From NCBI GenBank assembly GCA_023457715.1, contig JAEWKR010000044.1, positions 1 to 27,771 on the forward strand: DNA of 27,771 bases, read 5' to 3'. The translations under genes and the position numbers were made by a program. How positions within the stretch are numbered: the first letter of the stretch is position 1; every line of letters starts with the position of its first letter. The notes under the pieces are model-generated. The model was not told the DNA's origin. It made no database searches and saw only the letters and a program-made list of their open reading frames with translations. This document shows, piece after piece, positions 1 through 8,673 of this stretch. The stretch comes from Verrucomicrobiota bacterium (GTDB lineage Bacteria; Verrucomicrobiota; Verrucomicrobiia; Opitutales; Opitutaceae).

Positions 1-353
1 CCGACACATCCACCTTCGCCGAGCCTACGGCGGACAAGGAGGACACGGAGGCTCGGTCCTTGGACAAACCTTCAGAGGGGCGGGGTGCTTGGGTATGTTG
101 TCCCGCCGCCTGCGGCGGGATTTGAGATTTGAGATTTGAAATTTGAGATTTGAAATAAGGAAGACGCGCAGCCCGCTGCGGCGGGGATTTCAGATTTCAG
201 AGAGGCGGGGTGCTCTGGGTATGTTGTCCCGCCTTTAGGCGGAAGGGTCGGGCGCGGCCGAACCAAGGCATTCCGCCTAAAGGCGGGACAACATACTCAG
301 ACCCGAACCCAAAACCCAAAACCCCAAACCCAAAACCGCGCGCGTTGCGCGCG
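1..353. repeat. Gene-free left edge with inverted and heptamer repeats
   Basis: No credible gene is seen here. The segment holds three copies of a TATGTTGTCCCGCC unit: direct copies near 94-107 and 220-233, and an inverted copy near 282-295. Positions 219-244 and 271-296 form a perfect 26-bp inverted repeat with a 26-nt loop. Two hairpin-plus-heptamer elements lie at 106-157 (CCGCC-TGC-GGCGG, then ATTTGAG units) and 173-198. From about 305 a CCCAAAA heptamer array leads into a GCGCGC-GTT-GCGCGC hairpin (338-352) beside the stop codon of the next gene. Confidence 0.75.
219..296. repeat. Perfect 26-bp inverted repeat
   Basis: Arms 219-244 and 271-296 are exact reverse complements. With mismatches the pairing can extend to about 30 bp. 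Each arm also contains its own small palindrome (CCTTTAGG / CCTAAAGG). A direct relative of the left arm lies at 92-118. No ORF lies between the arms. It could be a miniature mobile or REP-type element, or a transcript hairpin; the sequence does not decide. Confidence 0.8.
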
Positions 354-3300
354 CTACCCGCCCAGAGCGCGGTTCAGCAGGTTCTGCACGGGCGCGCTGC
401 CCATCGCGGCCTCGAGGATTGACCGCCAGAGGTCCTTGGAATCGGGCTTCGAGGCGGAGCCTTTCAATTGAAACGTGCGGCTCATGGCGCGGAAGCCGTG
501 GGGGTCCGCCTCGCCTTTGAGCAGTTTCAACTGATCCAGCGCCTCGGCCATCGGGCCCCGCGCCGCCAGCTGGAGCGTGAACTGCATGGGCTGCTGCGCG
601 GCCGGAATGCCCTCTTGCGCAACGATGCCGCCGACTCCCGTGATGATGGTGTCGGGGGACAGGAACTCGATGTTGCTCATCTTCAACCCCAGGTCCGCGC
701 CGCGCTCCACCTGCATCGAAAACCGATCGTAGGGCAGCTCCGCCAGCTTGCCGACCAATTGGGAAATCACGGCAACTTCCGGACGATTCTTCGACTGTCC
801 CAGCAGCCCGCCGAGCACCGCGGCGCCCTGTGCGATGCCACCGAGCCCGCCGAGTGCGGAGTCGTCGTTCCGCGCCAGCATCCTCAGCACCCCCTGCTGG
901 CCAACGACGTTGAAGCGCCCGTACGCGTTCTTCGCCAACTCCGTGAGCGTCGCTCCGTGCCCCTGGAACGTGCCGTCCACATTGACGATCCCCTCCAGCT
1001 TCGGTGCGGAGCCGGGATCCCCCGCCCGCAGGAAAGCGCCGATGTCGAACTGCTGCACCTGGGTCGTCGCGGCGAGCGTGTAGGGCTTGGGTTGCTGCGG
1101 GGCGAAATCGATCGTCGCGGCGAGATGGAACGGGTTTCCCTGCAGCTTGCCGTTGAGGTCCTGCAACGCCAGTTGACGCGGTGCGAGCGTGGCGGCGCCG
1201 CGGACGTCCGTGATGGGATAATCGCGGCCGTAAATGATCTCACGCATTTCGAGGTCGATCCTGCCCTCGGCCATCGCCCAGAAGGCTTTCGGATCCGCCC
1301 GCGGTGCAGTCGGGGTGGTCGTGGACCCGCGGGGGAGCCCGGTCCCCTGGGTTTCCGGTGGCCGCGGGGCCCCGCCGGTGACCGCGCCCGGGACACCGGG
1401 ACGCGCGGGGACTTCGCTTTTCGGCGGTTCCGGTGTCGATGGCGTCAGTGCCGCCAGCACCTTCACATCGTCGACGAACAACCGGGTGCTACTGATCCGG
1501 CCCGTGAAGGAAAACACGTCGGCGGCGCGGCTCATCCGGCCGTCGAGGGTAAGATCGGAGCGCCGCTCGCCGGCCGTAAGCGTGAACGGCACGCGCAGGA
1601 GGCTCGAGCCATCGGGCTGCACCGTGGCGGACGCCTCCAGCAGGGCGGTGCCGAGCGGACGGTTGCCCTCCTTGGCCACGAGGTCTCGGGCGACGATCCG
1701 CGCGGTCGCCTGCAGCGAGTCGCGCAGCGTCGCGTCGAATTCGCCGTCGACCACGCCCTTCGCCAGGCTGTTGGCGGAGGTCAGCGCCGGCTGTTGTGCA
1801 AGTGCGCCAAGATCGGCCTGGAACCTGCCCTTCGCCGTGAGGGAAAACGGGCCTGCCGCAGTCTTCGACGCCTGGGCGTCGGATGAGGCGCGCGCGTCGC
1901 TGGCGGCGGTCGCGCTGCCGGGATTGAGATCGCCGGCCGCGCTCAGCGCCAACAGCGTGGCGTTGCCCTGACGCGCTTCGACGCGGCGGACTTCGTAAGC
2001 CAGTATCTCGCCGTTCTTGCGGGCCGAGAAATCCAGCGTCACGTCCACCTCGGACAGCGTGGGCTGCCCATGGAGCGCGGCGGAAATTCCGCGCACGGTG
2101 ACGGCCTCGGTCGTGCTGACGACCACATCGGTGAGACTGCGCACCTGCACGCCGACGGTGCCACCCACGACCTGGCCGGCAAACCTGGACTCCGGCATGA
2201 ACGCTTCCAGGAGCGCGAGGGGAATCTGGCCGAGGTTCAGGCGCAGCGTGAGATTCTCAGGCGCGTCGACCTTCACGGCGTTGGTCTTCAGGTTCAGTCC
2301 GAGTGGCTGGACCAATTCCGCGGTCAGCAGCGCGGGCCCGTTTTCCGGTGCGACCTGGGTGATGGAGGACGTGAAGGCGAGTTCGTCGCCCGCGAGGCGG
2401 CCCTCCGACTTCGTGGTGACCTGGAGCGGCCCCGTGGGCAGTCGGGCGCCGGGCAGAAAACTGCCTACGACGCGCGCGCGGGTGTCGGTGAGGAAACGGA
2501 CCGTGGGCTGCGGCCCGGTGGGATCCTCGACCTCGAGTTCGATCCGGCCGGCCAGCTGATCGCCTCCGGCGACGCTGACCTGGAGATCGGCGAGTTGGGC
2601 ATGGATCCGCTCCTTCGAGTACTCGGCCTGCGGACGCACCGAGAGGTTCAGCCGATCGGCGAGTTTCTGGCCGGCCTTTGTGATCGTCACGTCCCGCAGC
2701 GTCAGCGGTTCAACGGGCGTCAAGCGCACGCGGCTGCCGTCGGGCGTGGCGGCGACGGCGAGCGTCATCGAGGCGGCGCCGCTTTCGATGCCGAGGTCGG
2801 GCAAAAACGCCTGCGCCCAGGCCAAGGGCAGCGCGTTGAGCTGCACACGGGCCAGGTCGGAGCTGGCGTCGGCAAAGGTGACGCGCTTGTCGGCTTGCGA
2901 GAAACCGACGCGCTGCAGCGTGCGCAATTCGGCCAGTTTGCGGCCATCGGCGGTGGTGACCTCCGCCGTGGCCTGCGTGAGTTGCGCGGCCTGCCGATCC
3001 ATCTCACCCTCGAAGTTGAGCCGCATCGCCAGCGCGCCCACCGCGGCGAGTTGGGGCGCGAGCGACTCGGGTCGAGGCAGGAGCGCGTCGAGCTGTCCCG
3101 TGGTGCGCGCCGCGCCGGCGTCGGGCTGGGCCGCGAAACGCCCCGAGCCCTTCGCGGTGAGTTCGGGTGCGCCGAACGCCGGGAGGAGCGCGCCCATCTT
3201 TTCGTCGATGGCTACGGACCAATCGCCGCTCAGCTCGCGCGCGGCGGCCTGGTACCGGCCGGCCACACGCAGCAGCGGCTCGGCGGCCGGCGCCAGGGTG

Positions 3301-4130
3301 AGGGTCGCGGCGAACGTTTCGTCCCCACCGGCGGTCGGCTGCTCCGCGTGCACCGCAAGTTTCAGCGGATCGGACGGCAGTTTCGGACCCACGGTGAGGA
3401 GGGTGCCGTTGACGTCGATCCGGTCGATCCGCCGGTCCGTCGCGATCCGGACGGTGGCCGTGCCTTCGCTTCGCGCCGTGCGGTAGGCGGCGCCAGCGCC
3501 GGGGTGGGTGATTTCAACCTTCCACGTGACGGTGCCCTCCTGCCCGGTGCGGAGATCCTGGCCGGAAAGTTCAAAGGTGGCGGTCTGGTCGGCGGGAAGG
3601 AGCGCGCGGCCGGGGATCGAAAAACGCGCGAGGTTCAGGTCGACTGGCAATCGGGCCTGGCTGAGAAGCCCTTGGAACTTCGCGGCCGCGTCGGCGGCGT
3701 CGGTGGGAGCGGAGCGGTCTTTGGCGGCGCTTTGTGCCGCGGAGGCAGCCTGCGAACGGGGGGCGGTTTTCGGCGCCGGCGAGGTCGCTGCGGCAGAAGC
3801 TGGGGGTCGCGGATTGCGGACGTCGATCACCAGGCCATCGACGGCAAGGTCATGCACCGTCACCCGTTGCTTCGTGAGATAGTCCCAGGCGGAATAGCGG
3901 GCGGCCGCATGCGATGCGGTGAGGACGATGCCATCCTTCTCGTACCGGAGGTTCTGCACGTCGGCCGAGCTGAAACCGGCCTTTACGCGACTGAAGTCGA
4001 CGGCCAGGCCGGGCTGGTCGGCCAGGGCCTTGCGCGCGGCCCACGTTTGCACCGCCGGGGTCAGCGCGAGCGCAAGGACGACGGCGATCACCAGGAGGAG
4101 ACCGATCAGGATTTTGACGAAGAGCTTCAT
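354..4130 (-). CDS. AsmA-like / DUF748-type envelope protein
   Basis: A 1258-residue protein with one N-terminal membrane anchor (about residues 4-26), followed by a very long region of short beta-strand-like repeats. Such proteins of the AsmA/TamB-like group sit in the envelope and are linked to lipid transport or outer-membrane homeostasis. The C-terminal third (after a Pro/Thr-rich linker near residues 920-960) has the AsmA C-terminal pattern: strands with FDIGAFL, a NAYGRFNV segment and a Gly-rich GGLGGIAQG stretch. An Ala/Pro/Ser linker lies near residues 110-150. The stop is TAG at 354-356, immediately followed on the coding strand by a GC hairpin and a heptamer array. It is transcribed divergently from the small membrane gene at 4299. 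The family call is from overall pattern; no precise substrate can be given. Confidence 0.75.
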   Translation of the reverse strand: MKLFVKILIGLLLVIAVVLALALTPAVQTWAARKALADQPGLAVDFSRVKAGFSSADVQNLRYEKDGIVLTASHAAARYSAWDYLTKQRVTVHDLAVDGLVIDVRNPRPPASAAATSPAPKTAPRSQAASAAQSAAKDRSAPTDAADAAAKFQGLLSQARLPVDLNLARFSIPGRALLPADQTATFELSGQDLRTGQEGTVTWKVEITHPGAGAAYRTARSEGTATVRIATDRRIDRIDVNGTLLTVGPKLPSDPLKLAVHAEQPTAGGDETFAATLTLAPAAEPLLRVAGRYQAAARELSGDWSVAIDEKMGALLPAFGAPELTAKGSGRFAAQPDAGAARTTGQLDALLPRPESLAPQLAAVGALAMRLNFEGEMDRQAAQLTQATAEVTTADGRKLAELRTLQRVGFSQADKRVTFADASSDLARVQLNALPLAWAQAFLPDLGIESGAASMTLAVAATPDGSRVRLTPVEPLTLRDVTITKAGQKLADRLNLSVRPQAEYSKERIHAQLADLQVSVAGGDQLAGRIELEVEDPTGPQPTVRFLTDTRARVVGSFLPGARLPTGPLQVTTKSEGRLAGDELAFTSSITQVAPENGPALLTAELVQPLGLNLKTNAVKVDAPENLTLRLNLGQIPLALLEAFMPESRFAGQVVGGTVGVQVRSLTDVVVSTTEAVTVRGISAALHGQPTLSEVDVTLDFSARKNGEILAYEVRRVEARQGNATLLALSAAGDLNPGSATAASDARASSDAQASKTAAGPFSLTAKGRFQADLGALAQQPALTSANSLAKGVVDGEFDATLRDSLQATARIVARDLVAKEGNRPLGTALLEASATVQPDGSSLLRVPFTLTAGERRSDLTLDGRMSRAADVFSFTGRISSTRLFVDDVKVLAALTPSTPEPPKSEVPARPGVPGAVTGGAPRPPETQGTGLPRGSTTTPTAPRADPKAFWAMAEGRIDLEMREIIYGRDYPITDVRGAATLAPRQLALQDLNGKLQGNPFHLAATIDFAPQQPKPYTLAATTQVQQFDIGAFLRAGDPGSAPKLEGIVNVDGTFQGHGATLTELAKNAYGRFNVVGQQGVLRMLARNDDSALGGLGGIAQGAAVLGGLLGQSKNRPEVAVISQLVGKLAELPYDRFSMQVERGADLGLKMSNIEFLSPDTIITGVGGIVAQEGIPAAQQPMQFTLQLAARGPMAEALDQLKLLKGEADPHGFRAMSRTFQLKGSASKPDSKDLWRSILEAAMGSAPVQNLLNRALGG

Positions 4131-4298
4131 GGTGGTGTGCTACTGGACCCGGTTCGCACCGTAAGGTAATGGAGCCGAGCGGCGGGGAGAGACGGATTTT
4201 ACTCGGAAATGTTCCGATCCACGGAGGCGGGAAAACCTCCGGGCCTCAATCCGCGGTAACCGCAAACTCGCCGGGCCGGGTCGGCGGTCAAAGGTCCC

Positions 4299-4490
4299 AT
4301 GGGCTACATCATCGGAATCATCCTTCTCATCGTCATCGTGCCGCTGCTTTTCATGATGCTCTCACGACGTACCTCGAGTGCAGGCGGCATCGACTCGCAC
4401 AACCGCGGGGTGACGCCCAACCAGCCGAGCGCCGACGAACCCAGCCCGCGGCCCGGTCCGGGAGTCGATCCGCACATCCCGCCGGCGTAG
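4299..4490 (+). CDS. Small single-pass membrane protein
   Basis: A 63-residue protein. Residues 2-20 (GYIIGIILLIVIVPLLFMM) form one clear membrane helix. They are followed by RR and a polar, Pro-rich tail of about 40 residues, presumably cytoplasmic by the positive-inside rule. No recognisable family; the layout suits a small membrane adaptor. A weak AAAGG lies just before the ATG. A longer overlapping frame (4169-4510) lacks any protein-like features, so the hydrophobic frame was preferred. The TAG stop is itself part of a hairpin (GCGTAG-CGCG-CTACGC, 4485-4500), followed by ATTTGAG-type heptamers. Confidence 0.55.
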   Translation: MGYIIGIILLIVIVPLLFMMLSRRTSSAGGIDSHNRGVTPNQPSADEPSPRPGPGVDPHIPPA

Positions 4491-4604
4491 CGCGCTACGC
4501 GCGCATTTGAGATCTGAAATTTGAGATTTGAGAACGGGCGGGAGAAGAGGGCCGTTGGGCCCTTCCCTCTGAAATCTGAAACCTGAAATGCCGGCGTAGC
4601 CGGC
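4485..4604. repeat. Converging gene-end modules: two hairpins with heptamer arrays
   Basis: Two copies of the gene-end module face each other. The first starts at the stop of the small membrane gene: hairpin 4485-4500, then heptamers such as ATTTGAG to about 4531. The second belongs to the TPR gene on the other strand: its stop (4605-4607) abuts a GCCGGC-GTA-GCCGGC hairpin (4590-4604), then TGAAATC-type heptamers back to about 4567. Between them is about 35 bp of unremarkable sequence. A role as bidirectional transcription terminator is inference. Confidence 0.7.
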
Positions 4605-4913
4605 TCACAGATCGGCGAGCAGCCCGCGCAACTCGCGCTCGGGATCCTCGTGGTGCTGCTCGATGGCCAGGGCGAGCGCAGCTTCGAGCAGGGGTTTTGC
4701 GTCCGCGCGGCGCTCCAACTGCAGCAGCGCTTTGCCCAGGAGGATGCGCGCCATCATCCAGTCCGGCTTTTTCCGGACGCAGTACTCGTAGTGGGGGAGC
4801 GACTCCGCCACTCGACCCTCGGCGGCGAGCGCCTGGGCCAGGCTGAAGCGGAAGAGCTCATTGTCGGGCTGCTGGTCGACGAGGCCTTGAAACTGGGCAA
4901 CGCGGGAAGGCAT
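4605..4913 (-). CDS. Tetratricopeptide (TPR) repeat protein
   Basis: A 102-residue protein made almost entirely of TPR-like helix pairs. Residues 17-50 (NELFRFSLAQALAAEGRVAESLPHY) and 51-85 (PDWMMARILLGKALLQLERRADAKPLLEAAL) show the alternating small/large hydrophobic spacing of TPR units. No signal peptide, so probably a cytoplasmic protein-interaction scaffold. It lies about 100 bp downstream of the PP2C gene on the same strand, separated by a heptamer array (4981-5003) and a purine-rich hexamer run (GAAAGT, about 4917-4946) just upstream of its ATG. Partner unknown. Confidence 0.75.
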   Translation of the reverse strand: MPSRVAQFQGLVDQQPDNELFRFSLAQALAAEGRVAESLPHYEYCVRKKPDWMMARILLGKALLQLERRADAKPLLEAALALAIEQHHEDPERELRGLLADL

Positions 4914-4916
4914 GGA

Positions 4917-5003
4917 AAGGGAAAGTGAGAGTGAAAGTGAAAGTGGACCGCGGGCGGCTCGCCCGCTTCCGTTCGCCCCATCTGAAATCTGAAATCTGAA
5001 ATT
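4917..5003. repeat. GAAAGT hexamer run and TCTGAAA heptamer array
   Basis: About 4917-4946 is a purine-only run with 6-bp periodicity (GAAAGT/GAGAGT). On the coding strand it gives a pyrimidine-only leader just before the TPR start codon. Positions 4981-5003 hold three tandem TCTGAAA heptamers between the PP2C stop and this leader. Confidence 0.7.
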
Positions 5004-5015
5004 CCCAGGCTATTC

Positions 5016-5744
5016 TCAGGCCACCTCGTCGACGAACACCAGCACGCCGGTGACGTTGTCGGGGCCGCCGCGGTCGAGGGCGGTCTGGATCACGTCCCGA
5101 AGGGCTCTCTCCGGGTCATCATGGCGGCCGACCAGCTCGCCGAGTTCGCGATCCGTGACCATGCGCGTCACGCCGTCACTGCAAAACAAATACCGGTCGC
5201 CCGGGCGCAGCAGACGGGTGACGAGATCGACCTCCAGCTGCCCAATCTGGCCGATGCAGCGCGTGAGGGCGTTGCGATTGGCCTCGTGGAAATACACGAT
5301 TTCGCCGCGTGCCCGGCGGAGCCGCGCCTCATTCTCCACGGAGTGGTCTTCGGTGAGGCAAAGAAAGTCGCGGCCCTGGGCGACGTAGCAGCGGGAATCG
5401 CCGACATGGGCGAGCTTCATCGCACCATCGCGGATGCAGCCGACGGTCAGGGTGGTGCCGATGCCGAGCGTGGGATTCAGGTCCATCCCGAGCTCCTCGA
5501 CCGCCTGGTTGGCGGAGCGGACGATCGCGGCCAGATTCAGTCCGCCGGGAGTGGTCGGCGCGTCGCGCACCCCCGCCAGCACGTGATTCACGGCCAGTTC
5601 GGCGGCCTCCGCCCCCCCCGGCAGACCGCCCACGCCATCCGCGACGCCGAAGAGGGCCAGACGCGGGTCGCACAGCAACCGGTCCTCATTGTGGCGGCGG
5701 ACCCGGCCGATGTCGGTTAGAGCTGCGGCGCGAAACGTGGGCAT
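5016..5744 (-). CDS. PP2C-family serine/threonine protein phosphatase
   Basis: A metal-dependent PPM/PP2C phosphatase, about 242 residues, single domain and cytoplasmic. It removes phosphate from Ser/Thr. Visible motifs in order: DIGRVRRHNEDR near the N-terminus, FGVADGVGG (metal-binding Asp-Gly), LAHVGDSRCYV, LFCSDGVTRM, and GGPDNVTGVLVFV near the C-terminus. All expected acidic residues are present. The ATG at 5744 puts the conserved AALTDIG block right after the start; an alternative TTG start at 5777 would overlap the helicase stop by a few bases. Neither has a clear ribosome-binding site. It follows the helicase with almost no gap, so the two are probably co-transcribed. No partner kinase is visible in the window. 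Confidence 0.9.
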   Translation of the reverse strand: MPTFRAAALTDIGRVRRHNEDRLLCDPRLALFGVADGVGGLPGGAEAAELAVNHVLAGVRDAPTTPGGLNLAAIVRSANQAVEELGMDLNPTLGIGTTLTVGCIRDGAMKLAHVGDSRCYVAQGRDFLCLTEDHSVENEARLRRARGEIVYFHEANRNALTRCIGQIGQLEVDLVTRLLRPGDRYLFCSDGVTRMVTDRELGELVGRHDDPERALRDVIQTALDRGGPDNVTGVLVFVDEVA

Positions 5745-5769
5745 TGTCGATACGTTAGCGGGCGTGGGT

Positions 5770-7845
5770 TCAGGCAAAAGGATGAAACACGTCCTCGCGG
5801 TTGGTGCGGTTCATCAGGGTGAAGTCGGGGCGGGGGAGGGAGTCGATGAACAGCCGGCCGTAGGTCTTGGCCGTGAGGCGCGAATCGAGGAGCGTCACGA
5901 CCCCGCGGTCCGTCGCGGTGCGGATCAGCCGGCCCACGCCCTGGCGAAAGGTCATCAAGGCGTCCGGGAGCGTGAGCTCGTTGAAGGGACTTCCGCCGCG
6001 ATCGCGGATGTAGTCGCTGCGCGCCTCGGTGATCGGGTGGGTCGGCGGGTCAAAGGGGAGGCGGGTCATGATCACCTGGGCCAGGGCGTCGCCCGGCACG
6101 TCGACGCCGGTCCAGAAGCTGTCGGTGCCGAAAAGGATCGCGTTGCCCAGCTCGCGCATCTGTTTCGTGAGCTCGGTGCGCGAAAGGTCGCCGCCCTGCA
6201 TCATGAAGGGGCGCCCCGCCGCGCGGAAGATGGGTTCGAGCGTGGCCGCGATCGCCCGCATGTCGGTGTAACTGGTGAACAGCACGAGCGACCCGCCGCG
6301 GACGCGCTCCGTGCAGAAGCGGATGTAGTCGGCGAGCACATCGAGCGCGAGCCGCGCCTCCTTGGGGGAGGGAAGCGGCACGTCCGCGGCCACGTACACG
6401 CGCATGTTGCGCTCGTAATCGAAGGGCGACTTCACAATCACCGCCTCCGCCGCGTCGGCCCCGATGCGCGCGGCGAACGGCTCGATCCGGCCGCCGAGGG
6501 CAAGCGTGGCGCTGGTGCACACGACCGCCGTGCGGCAGCCGAAGAGGTGGCGGCGCAGCTCGGGCGCGACGTCGAGCGGCGCGCTGCGCAGCGTCACAAT
6601 GGTCTGGGTACGCCCGGAACGCTCCGCCCAGTAGACATGGCCCTGGTCGGCCAGTCCCAGCCAGTCGTTCAGCCCCTGGGCGATGCCCTTGAGCCGCTGG
6701 ATCTGCTCGAGCAGTTCGTCCCGCTCGCGTCCATCTTCCAGCTTGTCGGCCGCCTTGGCCATCGCGCGGTGAAGCGCGCCGAGCGGGCCTTCCAGCTGCG
6801 GGTCCAACCCGCCTGCTTCGCGCACGCGGACGATCGCGCGCTGCGCGAGCAAGGTGTCGGCGACCTGGCCAAAGAACCGGGTCGACGCCCCCTGGGCATC
6901 GACCACGAGCTGCTGCAGCTCGGCGCGGCCGAACTTGCGCAGCATGCCGCGGTTGGTCCGGGGATTGTAGAGGTACTTGAGCGCGCGATCGACGCCGTAA
7001 CTGGACAGGCCGAGGCCGAAGTTTTCCGTGGCGACATCCGGCACCGTGTGCGCCTCGTCGAGCACCACGAAATCGTCGGGAAACAAGACGCCGCGTGCGT
7101 CGGTGGTGGCGCCCTGGGCCTGCGCGCCGCCGGCGTTGATCAGGGCGAAGAGGAGCGCGTGGTTGACGATGATGACGCTGGCGGTGCGGAGACGCGCGCG
7201 GGCGCGCTGGTAGAAGCATTTCTCGCAGTCGCAGTGCTTGCGCGAGCAGGAAGACGAGTCGGCGTTGACGGCCTCCCAGACCTCGGGGCGGGGCGGGGGC
7301 TTCAGTTCGTGGCGGATGCCGGTCTCGGTCGTGTCGGCCCACCGCGCGATCCGCTGCAGTTCGTCGTAGTCGGCGTCGGCGAAAAGGGTGGTGCGGTCGG
7401 CCAGCGCGTTGCCGAGGCGCGTGGTGCAGAGGTAATTGGATTTCCCGACGAGCACGGCGGCCTTGAACCCGGCGTAGCGTTGCAGCGAGGGATCGGCCCC
7501 GAACAGCCGCCGGCATTTCGGGAGGTCGCTGGACTCGAGCTGCTCCTGGAGGGCGATCGTGTGGGTGGAGACGATCAGCGGCCGCGTTTGATCGACCGCC
7601 TGGATGATGCCGGGGACCAGGTAAGCCAGGGACTTGCCGACCCCGGTGCCCGCCTCGAACAACAGCGGCGCGTCGGCGCACACCGCGGCCGCCACCGCCC
7701 GGGCCATCCTTTCCTGTTCGGGACGGTGCTCCAGCTTGAGGACGCGCTGAAGAATCCCGTCTTCCGCAAAGATCTCGGCGGCAAGGGCGGGCGCGTGGCT
7801 CACCGGCGGAGGCGCCGAGCCGTCGTCTTCGCGCAATCCAATCAT
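5770..7845 (-). CDS. DinG/YoaA-type ATP-dependent DNA helicase (XPD/Rad3 superfamily 2)
   Basis: A 691-residue SF2 helicase of the Fe-S Rad3/XPD group, expected to unwind DNA 5'->3' in repair. RPEQ Q-motif-like residues 41-44; Walker A GTGVGKS at 66-72; Fe-S cysteines C140, C200, C205 and C210 (C207 is an extra candidate); DEAH at 263-266; C-terminal motifs include GTDSFWTGVDVPG and the arginine-finger region FRQGVGRLIR. Length fits DinG-like proteins. No exonuclease domain is fused at the N-terminus, unlike many Firmicute DinG proteins. The closest functional label (dinG versus yoaA) cannot be decided from sequence alone, so no symbol is given. The ATG is at 7845; a 240-bp divergent gap separates it from the secreted-protein gene at 8086. 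Confidence 0.92.
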   Translation of the reverse strand: MIGLREDDGSAPPPVSHAPALAAEIFAEDGILQRVLKLEHRPEQERMARAVAAAVCADAPLLFEAGTGVGKSLAYLVPGIIQAVDQTRPLIVSTHTIALQEQLESSDLPKCRRLFGADPSLQRYAGFKAAVLVGKSNYLCTTRLGNALADRTTLFADADYDELQRIARWADTTETGIRHELKPPPRPEVWEAVNADSSSCSRKHCDCEKCFYQRARARLRTASVIIVNHALLFALINAGGAQAQGATTDARGVLFPDDFVVLDEAHTVPDVATENFGLGLSSYGVDRALKYLYNPRTNRGMLRKFGRAELQQLVVDAQGASTRFFGQVADTLLAQRAIVRVREAGGLDPQLEGPLGALHRAMAKAADKLEDGRERDELLEQIQRLKGIAQGLNDWLGLADQGHVYWAERSGRTQTIVTLRSAPLDVAPELRRHLFGCRTAVVCTSATLALGGRIEPFAARIGADAAEAVIVKSPFDYERNMRVYVAADVPLPSPKEARLALDVLADYIRFCTERVRGGSLVLFTSYTDMRAIAATLEPIFRAAGRPFMMQGGDLSRTELTKQMRELGNAILFGTDSFWTGVDVPGDALAQVIMTRLPFDPPTHPITEARSDYIRDRGGSPFNELTLPDALMTFRQGVGRLIRTATDRGVVTLLDSRLTAKTYGRLFIDSLPRPDFTLMNRTNREDVFHPFA

Positions 7846-8085
7846 CAGAAACGGACAACAGGTGCCAGAACGCCCACGTTTTCAATGCGTAAGCGGTGGG
7901 CCTGCAGCGGCGCGCTCTGTCGTGTCGGAGTGCGGGACATGCGAAACGCACCCGTTGCGCCCGGGCGTTCCACGCGGCGCGAGCACCCCAACCCACGGCA
8001 AACCAAGCCAAAGGGTCGCAATACCCCCATCCGCCAAACGGCAAGGTTGATCTACGCCAATGTCCGTCTCATCCTCCATTCCCCG
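7846..8085. other. Divergent intergenic region, no gene
   Basis: 240 bp between the helicase start and the secreted-protein start. It should hold both promoters, but no convincing -35/-10 pair, operator dyad or repeat is visible. The open frame that runs rightward through here is an antisense extension over the helicase gene and does not represent the 5' end of the 8086 gene. Confidence 0.6.
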
Positions 8086-8673
8086 ATGCGACTCCTCGCT
8101 CTGCTCCTCCTGCTCGTAGCCGCGCCCGCAAGCGCAACCACGGTGAAGCCGCCCGCCTTTGCCGAACTGGTGGCCGAAGCCGCCACCATCTTCCGCGGCG
8201 AAGTCACGCAGGTGGCAACCGCCGTCGTCGAGGAACGTGGCGAGCGGCCCATCGTCACGCGGGTCACGTTTCGCGTTGAACGCATGCTCAAGGGGGAGGC
8301 GGCTGACACCATTTCCCTGGAGTTCCTGGGCGGGGCGGTCGGGCGGCGACGGCTGCACGTGCATGGCCAGCCCGCATTTGCCGTGGGCGAGCGTGGCGTA
8401 TACTTCGTCGAGGCGACCACGGGACGCCTCTGCCCGTTGGTGCGGCTGAGGCACGGTCGCTATCGCGTGCGATCGGACCCGGCGGGCGGAGCCGAACGCG
8501 TGTTGCGCGATGATTATAGCCCGGTGGTTGCACCGGAGGCGGTGCAAGGAGCGCTGGAGGACGGTCGCCGCGCACCGCTGGCGCTTGACGTTGGGACTGC
8601 GCAAACCCTCGCCCAGTTCGAGGACGCCGTGGTCGCGGCGACGCACGGTGTCGCGAACGGCTCCACCCGATGA
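8086..8673 (+). CDS. Secreted protein, possible NTR/TIMP-like fold, coupled to a metalloprotease
   Basis: A 195-residue protein with a clear signal peptide (MRLLALLLLLVAAPASA, cleavage near residue 17). The mature part begins with FAELVAEAATIFRGEV, continues through a strand ending RVERMLKGEAADTISLEF and then FAVGERGVYFVEA. This order (a compartment-exposed A-x-x-I-F-x-G-x-V strand, a V-x-K-G hairpin, an F-x-x-G-x-x-Y-x-V strand) is reminiscent of bacterial netrin/TIMP-like OB folds, but the usual N-terminal cysteines are missing, so the fold is only a suggestion. Its TGA overlaps the ATG of the matrixin gene (ATGA), implying translational coupling. The start was chosen at the signal peptide because the open frame extends far upstream without meaning. 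Confidence 0.75.
   Translation: MRLLALLLLLVAAPASATTVKPPAFAELVAEAATIFRGEVTQVATAVVEERGERPIVTRVTFRVERMLKGEAADTISLEFLGGAVGRRRLHVHGQPAFAVGERGVYFVEATTGRLCPLVRLRHGRYRVRSDPAGGAERVLRDDYSPVVAPEAVQGALEDGRRAPLALDVGTAQTLAQFEDAVVAATHGVANGSTR

Noticed and set aside
468..4169. Long rightward open frames opposite the AsmA-like gene (about 470 and 700 codons)
   Set aside because: Arg/Gly-rich, no domains; they are antisense frames kept open by high GC. The leftward frame has a membrane anchor and AsmA-like features.
5770..7845. Helicase and PP2C phosphatase as a defence or signalling system
   Set aside because: Tight spacing only shows an operon; both are ordinary housekeeping-type families and no defence gene is adjacent.
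5689..8085. Rightward frame of nearly 1000 codons running into the secreted-protein gene
   Set aside because: All but the last 195 codons lie antisense to the PP2C and helicase genes; the signal peptide at 8086 marks the real start.
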